Positions 9,347-17,773 of a DNA stretch of 64,000 bases are shown here, piece by piece (positions within the stretch are counted from its first letter, which is position 1; every line of letters begins with the position of its first letter). This stretch comes from Pseudomonas frederiksbergensis. Lineage in GTDB: Bacteria > Pseudomonadota > Gammaproteobacteria > Pseudomonadales > Pseudomonadaceae. The stretch covers positions 124,001-188,000 of the forward strand of contig NZ_JQGJ02000003.1 in assembly GCF_000802155.2 (NCBI RefSeq), read 5' to 3'. The position numbers and the translations under genes are program-made. Below the pieces are notes generated by a model. The model searched no databases. It was not told the origin of the DNA and worked only from the letters and a program-made list of their open reading frames with translations.

Positions 9347-10026
9347 CAACTATGCCCCGGGCTGTAGCTGTAGCCGAGGCCGCGGTGGGTCTGGATCGGT
9401 TCGGCCTCGGCCCGGACCAGGCGCAACTTAGCGCGCAGGCTCTTGATGTGACTGTCGACAGTGCGCTCGTAACCGGCGTCGCTGGCTACGCCGAGGGCAT
9501 CGAGCAACTGTTCGCGGCTGAAGACCCGTTCGGGCTGCTCAAGCAAACAGTTCAACAACCGGAATTCGTGGCGAGTGAGGTTCAGCGGTTTGCCGCGGTA
9601 GCTGATCTGCACGCGATCATGGTCGACCTGGAACAACGCCGTGCCTGTCTCGGCGATCGGTCGCGGTGCCACTCGCTTGAGGATGGCGCGGACCCTGGCG
9701 GCCACTTCGCGCGGACTGAAGGGCTTGACCACATAATCGTCGGCGCCAATCTCCAGGCCTACCACCCGATCGATCTCGCCATCCCGAGCTGTAAGAAAAA
9801 TGACCGGAACGTCGCTGAAACGTCTGATATTTTTACACGTCTCAAAACCGCTGATATCCGGCAGGCCTACATCGAGGATGATCAAGTCCGCAGGGGTATT
9901 TTTCTGGTGCTCAAGGGCAGCTGCGCCAAGGCTCAGCCAAGTGGTGTCAAAGCCCTCGCCCTGCAGCGCGAATACCAGCGTATCGGCGATGGCGGCTTCG
10001 TCTTCGACAATCAGAATATGAGGCAT
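9346..10026 (-). CDS. creB: CreB response regulator (OmpR family)
   Basis: DNA-binding response regulator of 226 residues. The receiver domain has the acidic pair EDE near the start, the phosphoacceptor Asp in LIILDVGLPD and the conserved Lys in DDYVVKPFS. A winged-helix effector follows (RHEFRLLNCLLEQPERVFSREQLL; VDSHIKSLRAKL). The frame extends upstream but MPHILIVEDE is the standard family N-terminus. It is the first gene of creBCD and overlaps creC by one base. It should activate creD and other cre genes. Confidence 0.95.
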   Translation of the reverse strand: MPHILIVEDEAAIADTLVFALQGEGFDTTWLSLGAAALEHQKNTPADLIILDVGLPDISGFETCKNIRRFSDVPVIFLTARDGEIDRVVGLEIGADDYVVKPFSPREVAARVRAILKRVAPRPIAETGTALFQVDHDRVQISYRGKPLNLTRHEFRLLNCLLEQPERVFSREQLLDALGVASDAGYERTVDSHIKSLRAKLRLVRAEAEPIQTHRGLGYSYSPGHS

Positions 10027-10095
10027 GGCGTCCGAGCCCGACAGGAAAGTTGCCGGAACGGTGCCCCAAGCCTCGGGGCGCGTCAATCGCGCAAA

Positions 10096-10602
10096 TCAAC
10101 AGTTCGGTTTATCTGCCGTAAACCGCCGCGCCGGGTTCACCGCTGCCTTGAACTCGCGCAAGGCCTTGGCGCCGATCAGCAGCGGGTAGTTGAAACTGCT
10201 GCGGTCGGTCAGGTTGACCTCCACGGTGCGCTTGACGTTACCCAGGCACATTTCCAGCTCCACCACCGGACGCTTGCTGGGCGCGATCTTTTCATCGTCG
10301 TCCTCGTCCTCTTCGGAACGGGTCTTGATCTTGCTGATGCGGGCGATCTTATGCTCGTAGATCTTGTTGCTCGCGTCTTTGGTCGCTAGGCGGAACCGCA
10401 CCCAATCATCGCCGTCACGGGTAAACGTTTCGATGTCCTTGGCCGACAGCGAAGCGGTCAGCGCACCCGTATCCATTTTCGCCTTGAGCACTTCGCCGCC
10501 CATTTCCGGCAGCGCGATGTATTCATAGCGCCCGTACAGCGTGGGTTCGGCGGCCAACACCGGAAAGGCCACCAGGGAAAGCAGGGCTAGAACGGATTTC
10601 AT
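10096..10602 (-). CDS. Retropepsin-like aspartic protease (PF05618, RimK-associated type)
   Basis: Exported protein of 168 residues with a signal peptide (MKSVLALLSLVAFPVLAAEP) and the single-copy DTG motif KMDTGALTASL characteristic of the ATP-dependent Zn protease / retropepsin-like family. An acidic loop (RSEEDEDDDEK) separates the two halves; the C-terminal part contains LLIGAKALREF. Members are often found near ATP-grasp or 7TM genes; no such partner is visible here. The start at 10602 was chosen to give a normal signal peptide. Located just upstream of creB on the same strand. Substrate unknown. Confidence 0.85.
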   Translation of the reverse strand: MKSVLALLSLVAFPVLAAEPTLYGRYEYIALPEMGGEVLKAKMDTGALTASLSAKDIETFTRDGDDWVRFRLATKDASNKIYEHKIARISKIKTRSEEDEDDDEKIAPSKRPVVELEMCLGNVKRTVEVNLTDRSSFNYPLLIGAKALREFKAAVNPARRFTADKPNC

Positions 10603-10776
10603 GTAGGAAGCTTCCATTGTGGGAGTGGGATTTTAGACCGTGGCCGGTGAATTCGTTCGGTTAGTTTCGATAGCAATGCCTAAGAGTAAATTCAGCGAAA
10701 CTTTCGTCCACGCCGATTTGGCCTGTCGCTCGAAGCTGCTTATCATGGCCCGCCCACCCGTTTTCAAGAGTCATCT

Positions 10777-11664
10777 ATGCGCCGCCTGCTCACCGGCTGT
10801 CTCGTCACCCTGTTGCTGTTGCTCAACACCCTGGTGCTGTTCGGGCCGCTCATGGTGTTCGCATTGCTCAAGCTGATCCTGCCCGGACGCTTTCGCGACT
10901 ATGCCTCACGGGCGGTCATGTGGATCGCCGAAACGTGGGCTGAGATCGACAAACTGATCTTTGCCCTGTGCATCCCCACTCGCTGGGACATTCGCGGTGG
11001 CGAAGGCCTGCGCGGCGACACCTCCTACCTGGTGATCAGCAATCACCAATCCTGGGTGGACATCCCCGCCCTCGTCCAGGCACTCAACCGACGCACGCCA
11101 TTCTTCAAGTTTTTCCTCAAGAAAGAACTGATCTGGGTGCCCTTCCTGGGGCTGGCCTGGTGGGCCTTGGATTATCCCTTCATGAAGCGCTACACCAAAG
11201 CGTTCCTGGCGAAGAACCCGGAGTTGGCCGGCAAAGACCTGGAAATTACCAAGGCCGCTTGCGAGTTGTTCAAGCGCCAGCCGGTCACCGTGGTGAATTA
11301 TCTCGAAGGCACCCGTTACACGCAGGCCAAAAGCCAGGCGCAGCAGTCGCCCTTCACTCACTTGCTCAAGCCCAAGGCCGGTGGCGTGGCGTTCGTGCTG
11401 GCGGCGATGGGCGAGCAATTGGACGCGGTGCTCGACGTCACGGTGGTCTATCCGCAGGAACGGATCCCCGGCTTCTGGGATTTGATCAGCGGCGCCGTGC
11501 CCAGGGTCATCATCGACATCCAGACCCGCGAACTGGACCCGACGCTATGGCAGGGCGACTATGAAAACGATCCGGTGTTTCGCCAGCATGTCCAGGACTG
11601 GGTCAACCAGCTCTGGGCCGAGAAGGACCAGCGCATCGCGACGTTGCGCAAAGAGCCCGAGTGA
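10777..11664 (+). CDS. Acyltransferase, YihG/PlsC family
   Basis: Membrane-associated acyltransferase of 295 residues. A hydrophobic N-terminus (about residues 5-35) anchors it. The HX4D catalytic motif is in SNHQSWVD near residue 90, followed by the acceptor-site block FLKKELIWVPFLGLAWW and the EGTRYT motif. These are the hallmarks of lysophosphatidic-acid-type acyltransferases, and the order and spacing match E. coli YihG. It probably acylates a lysophospholipid. The gene stands alone between the divergent protease gene and the convergent DUF2780 gene. Confidence 0.9.
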   Translation: MRRLLTGCLVTLLLLLNTLVLFGPLMVFALLKLILPGRFRDYASRAVMWIAETWAEIDKLIFALCIPTRWDIRGGEGLRGDTSYLVISNHQSWVDIPALVQALNRRTPFFKFFLKKELIWVPFLGLAWWALDYPFMKRYTKAFLAKNPELAGKDLEITKAACELFKRQPVTVVNYLEGTRYTQAKSQAQQSPFTHLLKPKAGGVAFVLAAMGEQLDAVLDVTVVYPQERIPGFWDLISGAVPRVIIDIQTRELDPTLWQGDYENDPVFRQHVQDWVNQLWAEKDQRIATLRKEPE

Positions 11665-12234
11665 TCAGATCCCGGCACCGCTTCCCCAGATGCCACCCAG
11701 GTTTTGCAGCAATGAACTGGCCACGCCCTGCTGACCGAGGTACTGCAAGATAATCGGCGCGAATTGGCCAATCATGCCGCTGTCCATGCCCAGCGCGCCG
11801 AAGGCGCTGTTCAGGTCGTTGGTGTCCTTGACGTTGCCCAGCAGCCCATCGAGCAAGGCATTTTTGCCCGACGCGTCGCCCAGCAAGCCACCCAATCCGT
11901 TGAGCCCGCCGATGGCGCTGTTGCCGGCGATCTGATCCAGCCCCGGCACGCTTTTGCTCAGTTCGGAGAACTGCGGCTCGCTGAGGCGGTTCCTTGCCAG
12001 CCCCAGCATCGCGCCGGCACCGCCAATGGCTTGCTCCGGGGTGATATCGAGCTCAGAGCCCAGGGAATTGAGCAGCCCGGCAGCTTCCGGCGCAGCGGCC
12101 ACGGCGCCCTCCTGCTGATCGCCCTGCAGGGCCGACAACACGTTGGCCGCGTCACCGAGGCTGAACTGCGCGAAGGCCTGGCTGGCTGCCACTGACAACA
12201 GGCAAGACAGTGCAAAACCGCAAAAAACCTTCAT
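11665..12234 (-). CDS. Exported DUF2780 protein (VcgC/VcgE family)
   Basis: Protein of 189 residues with a signal peptide (MKVFCGFALSCLLSVAASQAFAQ) followed by a glycine-, leucine- and alanine-rich helical domain containing short repeats of the form GxLLGxxxxxxALLDGLLG. This matches DUF2780, a family of unknown function common in gamma-proteobacteria. The upstream extension MARGNVW was rejected because AGAGGAAA is well spaced from the ATG at 12234. It ends right against the acyltransferase stop, so the two genes are convergent without a gap. Confidence 0.85.
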   Translation of the reverse strand: MKVFCGFALSCLLSVAASQAFAQFSLGDAANVLSALQGDQQEGAVAAAPEAAGLLNSLGSELDITPEQAIGGAGAMLGLARNRLSEPQFSELSKSVPGLDQIAGNSAIGGLNGLGGLLGDASGKNALLDGLLGNVKDTNDLNSAFGALGMDSGMIGQFAPIILQYLGQQGVASSLLQNLGGIWGSGAGI

Positions 12235-12399
12235 CCAGACATTTCCTCTTGCCATGAAAAAGCCGCCCGGCAGTTGGACGGCTCATAGTGCAGCGTTGGA
12301 CTGGAGTGGCAGGGGTTTGTTCAACGAGCCCCCGCGTCGCGTGGGGCCCCTGCCATCAACGTCACGGTTACCGTAAAGTGCCAAATCCTCCAGCAGAGC

Positions 12400-12981
12400 A
12401 TGTCTATGAACGTACAAATCAGTGGCGGCGCCCTCGCGGTTATCCTGACAGGCATGCTCATCGCCTTCGGCGTCACCGAATGCCAGCGTGGCCCCTTGAA
12501 TCCGGAACTCGCCGACAATCTCAGCGAGGCGGAAAAAACCTGGCTGACCATTGAGCATCGCATCAAGCGAACCGACCCCGCCCTCACCGAAGTGATTCGC
12601 GGCCAACAGTCACTGACCCTGCTCTACCGCCCAGAATCGGCCACGGAAGCGTCTGACCCGTGGGTCGATCGCATGCTGCGGGTGGTGGGCCATGGCCTGG
12701 CCGCTCTCAACGGCGCGCCCGGTGGCAAGGAATACACGCAAATCACGGTCAAGGCACGGATGCTCGTCGATGATGACGTGGAACTGGCCTACGACATGCC
12801 AGGCTTCGAGGCCATCAAGACGCAACAGGGCGGCTACGTGGACTTTGCCAGCACGCCACGCAGCATGACATTCAGCCGCGAGGCCTTGACCCAGGCCCAG
12901 GATTATTGCCGGGGTCCGAGCGGCCATGGGTTTTATCCAGCGTTCTGCGAGCGGATCAAAATGGCAACGGCACGTCAATAA
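12400..12981 (+). CDS. Hypothetical membrane-anchored protein, 193 residues
   Basis: Not recognised. One N-terminal hydrophobic span (about residues 9-26, GALAVILTGMLIAFGV) followed by a soluble, mostly polar domain with few cysteines, so probably a periplasmic protein held by an uncleaved signal anchor. The composition of the gene resembles the surrounding core genome. It is divergent from the DUF2780 gene and is followed by AT-rich DNA. Conservation could not be judged from the sequence alone. Confidence 0.7.
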   Translation: MSMNVQISGGALAVILTGMLIAFGVTECQRGPLNPELADNLSEAEKTWLTIEHRIKRTDPALTEVIRGQQSLTLLYRPESATEASDPWVDRMLRVVGHGLAALNGAPGGKEYTQITVKARMLVDDDVELAYDMPGFEAIKTQQGGYVDFASTPRSMTFSREALTQAQDYCRGPSGHGFYPAFCERIKMATARQ

Positions 12982-13315
12982 TCACCCATAAGCTTAATGT
13001 TTATAAGCGGCGCCCCAACCACGCAATTAAATACATGCAACGCCCATACAAATATAAACGCCTCTCACACATTCCACGACATCAACCGAACATTTAAACG
13101 AACATATTGTTTATAGGCTAGCGACCACACTTCACGAAAGTCCTACATTGAAAGCCACGACAAAATAACATCGACACAATTACAAACATTTCTATTATCT
13201 CGTCAAATAACGGCAGCCGCGATGAATGCTACGCTCCCTCATCTAACACCGACCAGAGCGGCTCGCGAAAACCAATGGCAGTTGCTCTTAACTTTTCTGT
13301 TGGGACTTAATAACC
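12982..13315. other. AT-rich non-coding stretch
   Basis: About 330 bp of clearly lower GC content with no convincing reading frame. It holds a near-repeat TGTTTATAAGC / TGTTTATAGGC about 100 bp apart and leads into the AT-richer delta-60-repeat gene. It is probably the foreign upstream region of that gene. No terminator, REP or recognisable promoter consensus was found. Confidence 0.6.
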
Positions 13316-14641
13316 ATGACAACGATGACTATCGACGCCAACCATGGGACAACGCCTCGCGCAGGAGAACTTGACCCCGAGTTCAATGGCGGAAATCTTC
13401 TCGAACTTCTAGGGGTCTCCGCCAATAATGTGGCGATCGGCCCCAACAACAATATTTATATAGCCGGAGCGACAAAAAAAATATTGGAGGAAGGCGACAG
13501 TGGCTTCGACCTTGACTATTGCATATCGGTTTTCACCCCTGACGGCACACCCGGCTCGTTCTACAACAACAGCAATATTATTCAAGGCGCTTACGCTTCA
13601 AATTTCCCAAGCGAGGCCTTCCGCATTTTCGTATCGCCGGACGGAAAGATCCTGACACTCGGGGCGGTATTGATTGATCGCGACAGCAATAAAATGCAAT
13701 TCGGCCTGTCCCGCCACCTTCCAAATGGTGAGCTTGACTCTTCATTCGGCCATAAAGGCCACTCGGTTCTATCTTTTAAATTCGATCAGTTGCAGCTGGG
13801 ACTGGCTAATCGCATAACAACCTCAAAAGATGGCGCCCCCAGCTATTTGAAACCCACGTTAGACGAAATATCATTATGCGTGCACGACAGCCGCATCTAT
13901 ATTGCGGGCAGAGCGATCAGGCCAAATTCCACACTAGGTCTTACACTGCTCATGTGTCTTGATGAGAGTGGAAACCTCGCAATGGATTTTGGCGATGGCG
14001 GGGCTGTCGTAATTGAATCGCCCGCAAAAATTGAAACGGTGCTAGCGAAGTTATTGGTAACCAATGAGCGCCTATATCTGGCGGGTTCCCTGGACGGTGT
14101 TCCGGCTTGGGCTCGCTTGCATTTGGACGGTCGCCTCGACACGAGTTTTGGCTCAGGCGGTTTCCTCCTGGGTTCCGTAGGCCCAGGCGTCATATACGCC
14201 ACGGCTATTCACGGCAACTCCAAACTTCTCGGTGCCGGTTACAACGTACCCGATGGCCCTCCAGGTGGCATGCTGACAAGCATCGACAAGGACGGCGCAA
14301 AGGATACGGACTTCAATAATGGCGAACCCATCCTTCAACCCATAGAGCCAGACTTCAGATGGCGGGACTGCGCAATTGATCAGCGCGGGCATATCGTCGC
14401 CTGTGGCGAAACTGTACACATTCTAGATACGGGCACGAAATTGGTTTTCGGCCGCTACCTGCCAAATGGAACTTTGGATCTCAGCTTCGGGAATGGAGGC
14501 TTGTCACATTTTCACAAAAAGTGGCTCCTTACCAACCCAGCCATAGCTATACAGACGGACAACGCCATCGTTGTTGTAGCGATCAGTTTTGCAGACTTGA
14601 ACTCACCCCCCGTGCACATCGTGTTTCGGCTGAAGGGATAA
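13316..14641 (+). CDS. Delta-60 repeat protein
   Basis: Protein of 441 residues built from repeats of about 50-60 residues, each with the signature LDxSFGxGG (seen as LDPEFNGG, LDSSFGHKG, LDTSFGSGG, KDTDFNNGE, LDLSFGNGG) followed by a xxIYxAG strand. This is the delta-60 repeat, thought to form a beta-propeller-like fold. No signal peptide is evident at MTTMTIDANHG. Base composition and codon use (AAA, AAT, ATA, TTA) differ from neighbouring genes, which suggests recent acquisition. Function unknown; family members are often large surface or secreted proteins. Confidence 0.8.
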   Translation: MTTMTIDANHGTTPRAGELDPEFNGGNLLELLGVSANNVAIGPNNNIYIAGATKKILEEGDSGFDLDYCISVFTPDGTPGSFYNNSNIIQGAYASNFPSEAFRIFVSPDGKILTLGAVLIDRDSNKMQFGLSRHLPNGELDSSFGHKGHSVLSFKFDQLQLGLANRITTSKDGAPSYLKPTLDEISLCVHDSRIYIAGRAIRPNSTLGLTLLMCLDESGNLAMDFGDGGAVVIESPAKIETVLAKLLVTNERLYLAGSLDGVPAWARLHLDGRLDTSFGSGGFLLGSVGPGVIYATAIHGNSKLLGAGYNVPDGPPGGMLTSIDKDGAKDTDFNNGEPILQPIEPDFRWRDCAIDQRGHIVACGETVHILDTGTKLVFGRYLPNGTLDLSFGNGGLSHFHKKWLLTNPAIAIQTDNAIVVVAISFADLNSPPVHIVFRLKG

Positions 14642-14729
14642 TCCTCGCCGGCTCCGTATGAGGCGAGAGACCCAATATCCCGTAGACAGAAACGCTACTA
14701 CCTTGCTGGGTTACCTTACTGAAACTAAA

Positions 14730-14756
14730 AAGGGCGACATCACTGTCGCCCTTCTT
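14730..14756. terminator. Rho-independent terminator
   Basis: AAGGGCGACA and TGTCGCCCTT form a 10-bp stem with a 4-base loop, flanked by A-rich sequence on the left and a short T-rich stretch on the right. It lies between the converging delta-60 and fdhA genes and can stop both transcripts. Confidence 0.85.
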
Positions 14757-14775
14757 CCGTCCAGCCCTTTACCGC

Positions 14776-15975
14776 TTACGCCGCACTGAACAACTTATGC
14801 GGATCAATCACAAACTTCTTCGGCACGCCCGCGTCGAACTCGCCGTAACCCTTCGGCGCATCATCCAGGCTGATCACCTGCACACCGACGATTTCAGCAA
14901 TGTTGATACGGTCCCACATGATCGCCTGCATCAGCTGGCGGTTGTACTTCATCACCGGGGTTTGGCCGGTGTGGAAGCTGTGGGATTTGGCCCAGCCCAG
15001 GCCGAAGCGGATGCTCAGGCTGCCCATTTTGGCTGCCGCATCGACGGCACCCGGGTCTTCGGTGACGTAAAGGCCGGGGATGCCGATCTTGCCGGCGACA
15101 CGAACCACGCCCATCAACGAGTTGAGCACGGTGGCCGGGGCTTCGTGCTTGACGCCGTCGTGGCCATGGCCGCGGGCTTCGAAGCCTACCGCATCGACGG
15201 CGCAGTCGACTTCAGGCTCGCCCAGTAAGGCGGCGATCTGTTCGTGCAACGGCGTGTCCTGGGACAGGTCGGCAATTTCGAAACCCTGGGCCTTGGCGTG
15301 GGCCAGGCGAACCGGGTTGACGTCACCGATGATCACGACTGCCGCGCCCAGCAGGCGAGCGGAAGCAGCAGCGGCCAGGCCAACCGGGCCGGCACCGGCG
15401 ATGTAGACAGTGCTGCCAGGGCCAACGCCGGCGGTGACGGCGCCATGGTAGCCGGTGGGCAGGATGTCGGACAGGCAGGTCAGGTCGCGGATTTTCTCCA
15501 TGGCCTTGTCGCGGTCCGGCAGTTTCAGCAGGTTGAAATCGGCGTACGGCACCAATACGTATTCGGCTTGGCCGCCGGTCCAGTCGCCCATGTCCACATA
15601 ACCATAGGCACCGCCGGCACGGGCCGGGTTGACGGTCAGGCAGACGCCGGTGTGCATTTCCTTGCAGGAACGGCAGCGCCCGCAAGCCACGTTGAACGGC
15701 ACCGACACCAGGTCGCCGATCTTCAGGTTCTCGACATCGCTGCCCTTCTCGATCACTTCACCGGTGATTTCGTGACCCAGGACCAGGCCTGTCTGGGCGG
15801 TGGTGCGGCCGCGCACCATGTGTTGGTCGGAGCCGCAGATGTTGGTGGAGACTACGCGCAGGATGACGCCGTGCTCGATCTTCCTGCCGCGCGGGTCCTG
15901 CATTTTGGGATAGTCGATTTTCTGTACTTCGACCTTGCCGTTGCCGAGATACACGACACCACGATTACCGGACAT
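14776..15975 (-). CDS. fdhA: Glutathione-independent formaldehyde dehydrogenase
   Basis: Zinc-dependent, NAD-linked dehydrogenase of 399 residues that oxidises formaldehyde to formate without glutathione, matching the P. putida enzyme in length. Visible are the catalytic-zinc region (STNICGSDQHMVRGRT, GHEITGEV), the structural-zinc cysteines (CGRCRSCKEMHTGVC) and the Rossmann loop (GAGPVGLAAAASA). It is the last gene of the glyA-sox-purU run, where it removes formaldehyde released from sarcosine and dimethylglycine. A terminator follows directly. Separated from purU by 154 bp with a REP. Confidence 0.96.
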   Translation of the reverse strand: MSGNRGVVYLGNGKVEVQKIDYPKMQDPRGRKIEHGVILRVVSTNICGSDQHMVRGRTTAQTGLVLGHEITGEVIEKGSDVENLKIGDLVSVPFNVACGRCRSCKEMHTGVCLTVNPARAGGAYGYVDMGDWTGGQAEYVLVPYADFNLLKLPDRDKAMEKIRDLTCLSDILPTGYHGAVTAGVGPGSTVYIAGAGPVGLAAAASARLLGAAVVIIGDVNPVRLAHAKAQGFEIADLSQDTPLHEQIAALLGEPEVDCAVDAVGFEARGHGHDGVKHEAPATVLNSLMGVVRVAGKIGIPGLYVTEDPGAVDAAAKMGSLSIRFGLGWAKSHSFHTGQTPVMKYNRQLMQAIMWDRINIAEIVGVQVISLDDAPKGYGEFDAGVPKKFVIDPHKLFSAA

Positions 15976-16080
15976 GCTTTCACCTCGCTGTTGTTTTTAT
16001 GAAACTGCGCCGCCCAGGCAGGCAGCGCGTTGATTGCTCGGGTTAGTGCTTGTGGCTTGTCTGTTTTTTGTCTCTCAGGG

Positions 16081-16122
16081 CCTCTTGGCGAGCCTGCTCG
16101 CGAATGGGCTGCGAAGCGGCCC
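16081..16122. repeat. REP sequence
   Basis: TTGGCGAGCCTGCTCGCGAA with the adjoining GGGCTGCGAAGCGGCCC hairpin, in the gap between purU and fdhA. A REP at this place may protect the upstream mRNA and set fdhA expression apart. Confidence 0.7.
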
Positions 16123-16129
16123 TGGAAAT

Positions 16130-16987
16130 TTAAAGAACGACCGTGCGATTGGCGTTCAAGAACACCCTTCGCTCAATGTGATACCCCACCGCCCGCGCCA
16201 ACGTGAGCCCTTCGATGTCCCGGCCCTTGGCAATCAGGTCTTCGGGATAGTGGCTGTGGTCCACCACTTCCACGCCCTGGGCGATGATCGGGCCTTCGTC
16301 CAGGTCGTTGTTGATGTAGTGCGCCGTGGCGCCCACCAGTTTCACGCCTTTGTTATAGGCCTGGTGATACGGCTTGGCGCCCTTGAAACCCGGCAGGAGG
16401 GAGTGATGGATGTTGATCGCCTTGCCATCGAGCTTGCGGCACAGTTCCGGCGACAGCACTTGCATGTAGCGCGCAAGGATCACCAGCTCGGCGCCGGTGT
16501 CTTCGATCACCTGCCACACCTGCCGCTCCTGGGCCGGCTTGTCGTTCGGGTCCAGGGGAAAATGGTAGTAGGGAATCTGGTGCCAGTCGGCCAGCGGCTT
16601 GAGGTCCGGATGGTTCGAGACCACGGCCACCACATCCATGGAGAGTTGGCCGATGCGCTGGCGGTAGAGCAGATCGTTCAGGCAGTGATCGGCCTTGGAG
16701 ACCATGATCACCACTTTGGGTCGGTAGTTGGGTGGCGTCAGTTCGAAGACCATGCCGAAGGCTTGCGCCCGCTCAGCCAGGCCCGCGCGAAAATTCTGCT
16801 CGTCAAAACCGTCGGGTTGGCGAAACTCCACGCGAATGAAGAAGCGCGCCGAGAGCCGGTCGTCGAACGAGTGATGCTCGGTGACGTAGCAGCCCTGCTC
16901 GAATAGAAAGCGGGTCACCGCGTCCACCGTGCCGAGCACGCTGGGGCAGTCGGCAGTCAGGATCCATGTGTCTGGGGCGCGGCTCAT
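16130..16987 (-). CDS. purU: Formyltetrahydrofolate deformylase
   Basis: Enzyme of 285 residues hydrolysing 10-formyl-THF to formate and THF. An N-terminal ACT domain (DTWILTADCPSVLGTVDAVTRFLFEQG) is followed by a formyltransferase-type catalytic domain with the conserved NIHHSLLPGFKGAKPY block and the downstream DEGPIIAQ. In the sarcosine operon it recycles the folate pool loaded by sarcosine oxidase. Start chosen at MSRAPDTW. It lies between soxG and fdhA, with single REP elements in both gaps. Confidence 0.95.
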   Translation of the reverse strand: MSRAPDTWILTADCPSVLGTVDAVTRFLFEQGCYVTEHHSFDDRLSARFFIRVEFRQPDGFDEQNFRAGLAERAQAFGMVFELTPPNYRPKVVIMVSKADHCLNDLLYRQRIGQLSMDVVAVVSNHPDLKPLADWHQIPYYHFPLDPNDKPAQERQVWQVIEDTGAELVILARYMQVLSPELCRKLDGKAINIHHSLLPGFKGAKPYHQAYNKGVKLVGATAHYINNDLDEGPIIAQGVEVVDHSHYPEDLIAKGRDIEGLTLARAVGYHIERRVFLNANRTVVL

Positions 16988-17031
16988 TGCGGTGACTCCT
17001 GTTCGAATTTAACGAAGCGACACAAAACCCC

Positions 17032-17059
17032 GTGGCGAGGGAGCTTGCTCCCTCGCCAC
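17032..17059. repeat. REP hairpin in the soxG-purU gap
   Basis: GTGGCGAGGGAGC and its near-perfect complement GCTCCCTCGCCAC make one compact hairpin with a two-base loop in the 94-bp gap between soxG and purU. Confidence 0.8.
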
Positions 17060-17081
17060 ATCAGCATTCCAAGGCCAAGAA

Positions 17082-17714
17082 TCAGGCTTGCACGCTCAAC
17101 CCATACTCCGCCGCCGCATCCTGCAGCCACAGCCACCAGTAATCGGAGAAGCTGCGGCGGATCACCAGTTCCCAGGTGTCTTCGGCAGTGTGGCGGATCA
17201 CCAGTTGCGACTTGGCGAACACCGTGCCCACCGCCTTGCCCACCGGGAAGTTGCTTGGGTGGACATCGTAGCTGGTGGATTTCATCAGCACGTCGCGCAC
17301 GTTCGGGCCGGACAGTTCGAGTATCTGCTGGCCGCCGCTGACGTTGACGATCTGGATGTGCAGGTCGCCCAGGGCTTCACGCAGCTTCTGCTCGGCGGCG
17401 AACTCTTCGCCGGTGGGGACTACCAACAGCCATTCATCCGGGCCGAGCCATTGCAGGCTGGTTTCGCCCTTGATGACGACGGTCAGGGCACCTGGCAATT
17501 CCAGGCCCAGGGCCTTGTGCACACCGGCGGCGAACGCCGGGTCGTGGCCGTCGCCCCGAAGGGTCAGGTGGCCCAGGAGTTTTTTCTCGCGCACGGTCAC
17601 ACCGGCATTCTTGCGACCCTTGCCCACCAGGCTGGCGAGGTCGGCATGATGCAGCGACGACTCGGCCTTGGCCCCGGTGGTTGGGCGTTGTTGGTACACG
17701 TTGACTGCGGTCAT
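17082..17714 (-). CDS. soxG: Sarcosine oxidase gamma subunit
   Basis: Gamma subunit (210 residues) of the heterotetrameric sarcosine oxidase, the complex that demethylates sarcosine to glycine and passes the methyl group to THF. Recognised by MTAVNVYQQRPTTGAK, the block LTLRGDGHDPAF and the C-terminal SFSDYWWLWLQDAAAEYGL. The frame is open further upstream, but that part is a palindromic intergenic repeat, so MTAVNVY was chosen. It follows soxA by 59 bp rather than overlapping it. Confidence 0.95.
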   Translation of the reverse strand: MTAVNVYQQRPTTGAKAESSLHHADLASLVGKGRKNAGVTVREKKLLGHLTLRGDGHDPAFAAGVHKALGLELPGALTVVIKGETSLQWLGPDEWLLVVPTGEEFAAEQKLREALGDLHIQIVNVSGGQQILELSGPNVRDVLMKSTSYDVHPSNFPVGKAVGTVFAKSQLVIRHTAEDTWELVIRRSFSDYWWLWLQDAAAEYGLSVQA

Positions 17715-17737
17715 ATGGAGCACCCGTTCCGTAGATT

Positions 17738-17768
17738 GATCGTTCCCACGCTCTGCGTGGGAACGATC
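17738..17768. repeat. Perfect 14-bp inverted repeat between soxA and soxG
   Basis: GATCGTTCCCACGC, loop TCT, GCGTGGGAACGATC: a perfect 14-bp stem. Copies of this sequence are scattered through many Pseudomonas genomes as a small palindromic repeat. Here it sits inside an operon between two subunits of one complex and has no T-tract, so it is more likely an mRNA-stability or processing site than a terminator. Confidence 0.85.
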
Positions 17769-17773
17769 AGGTA

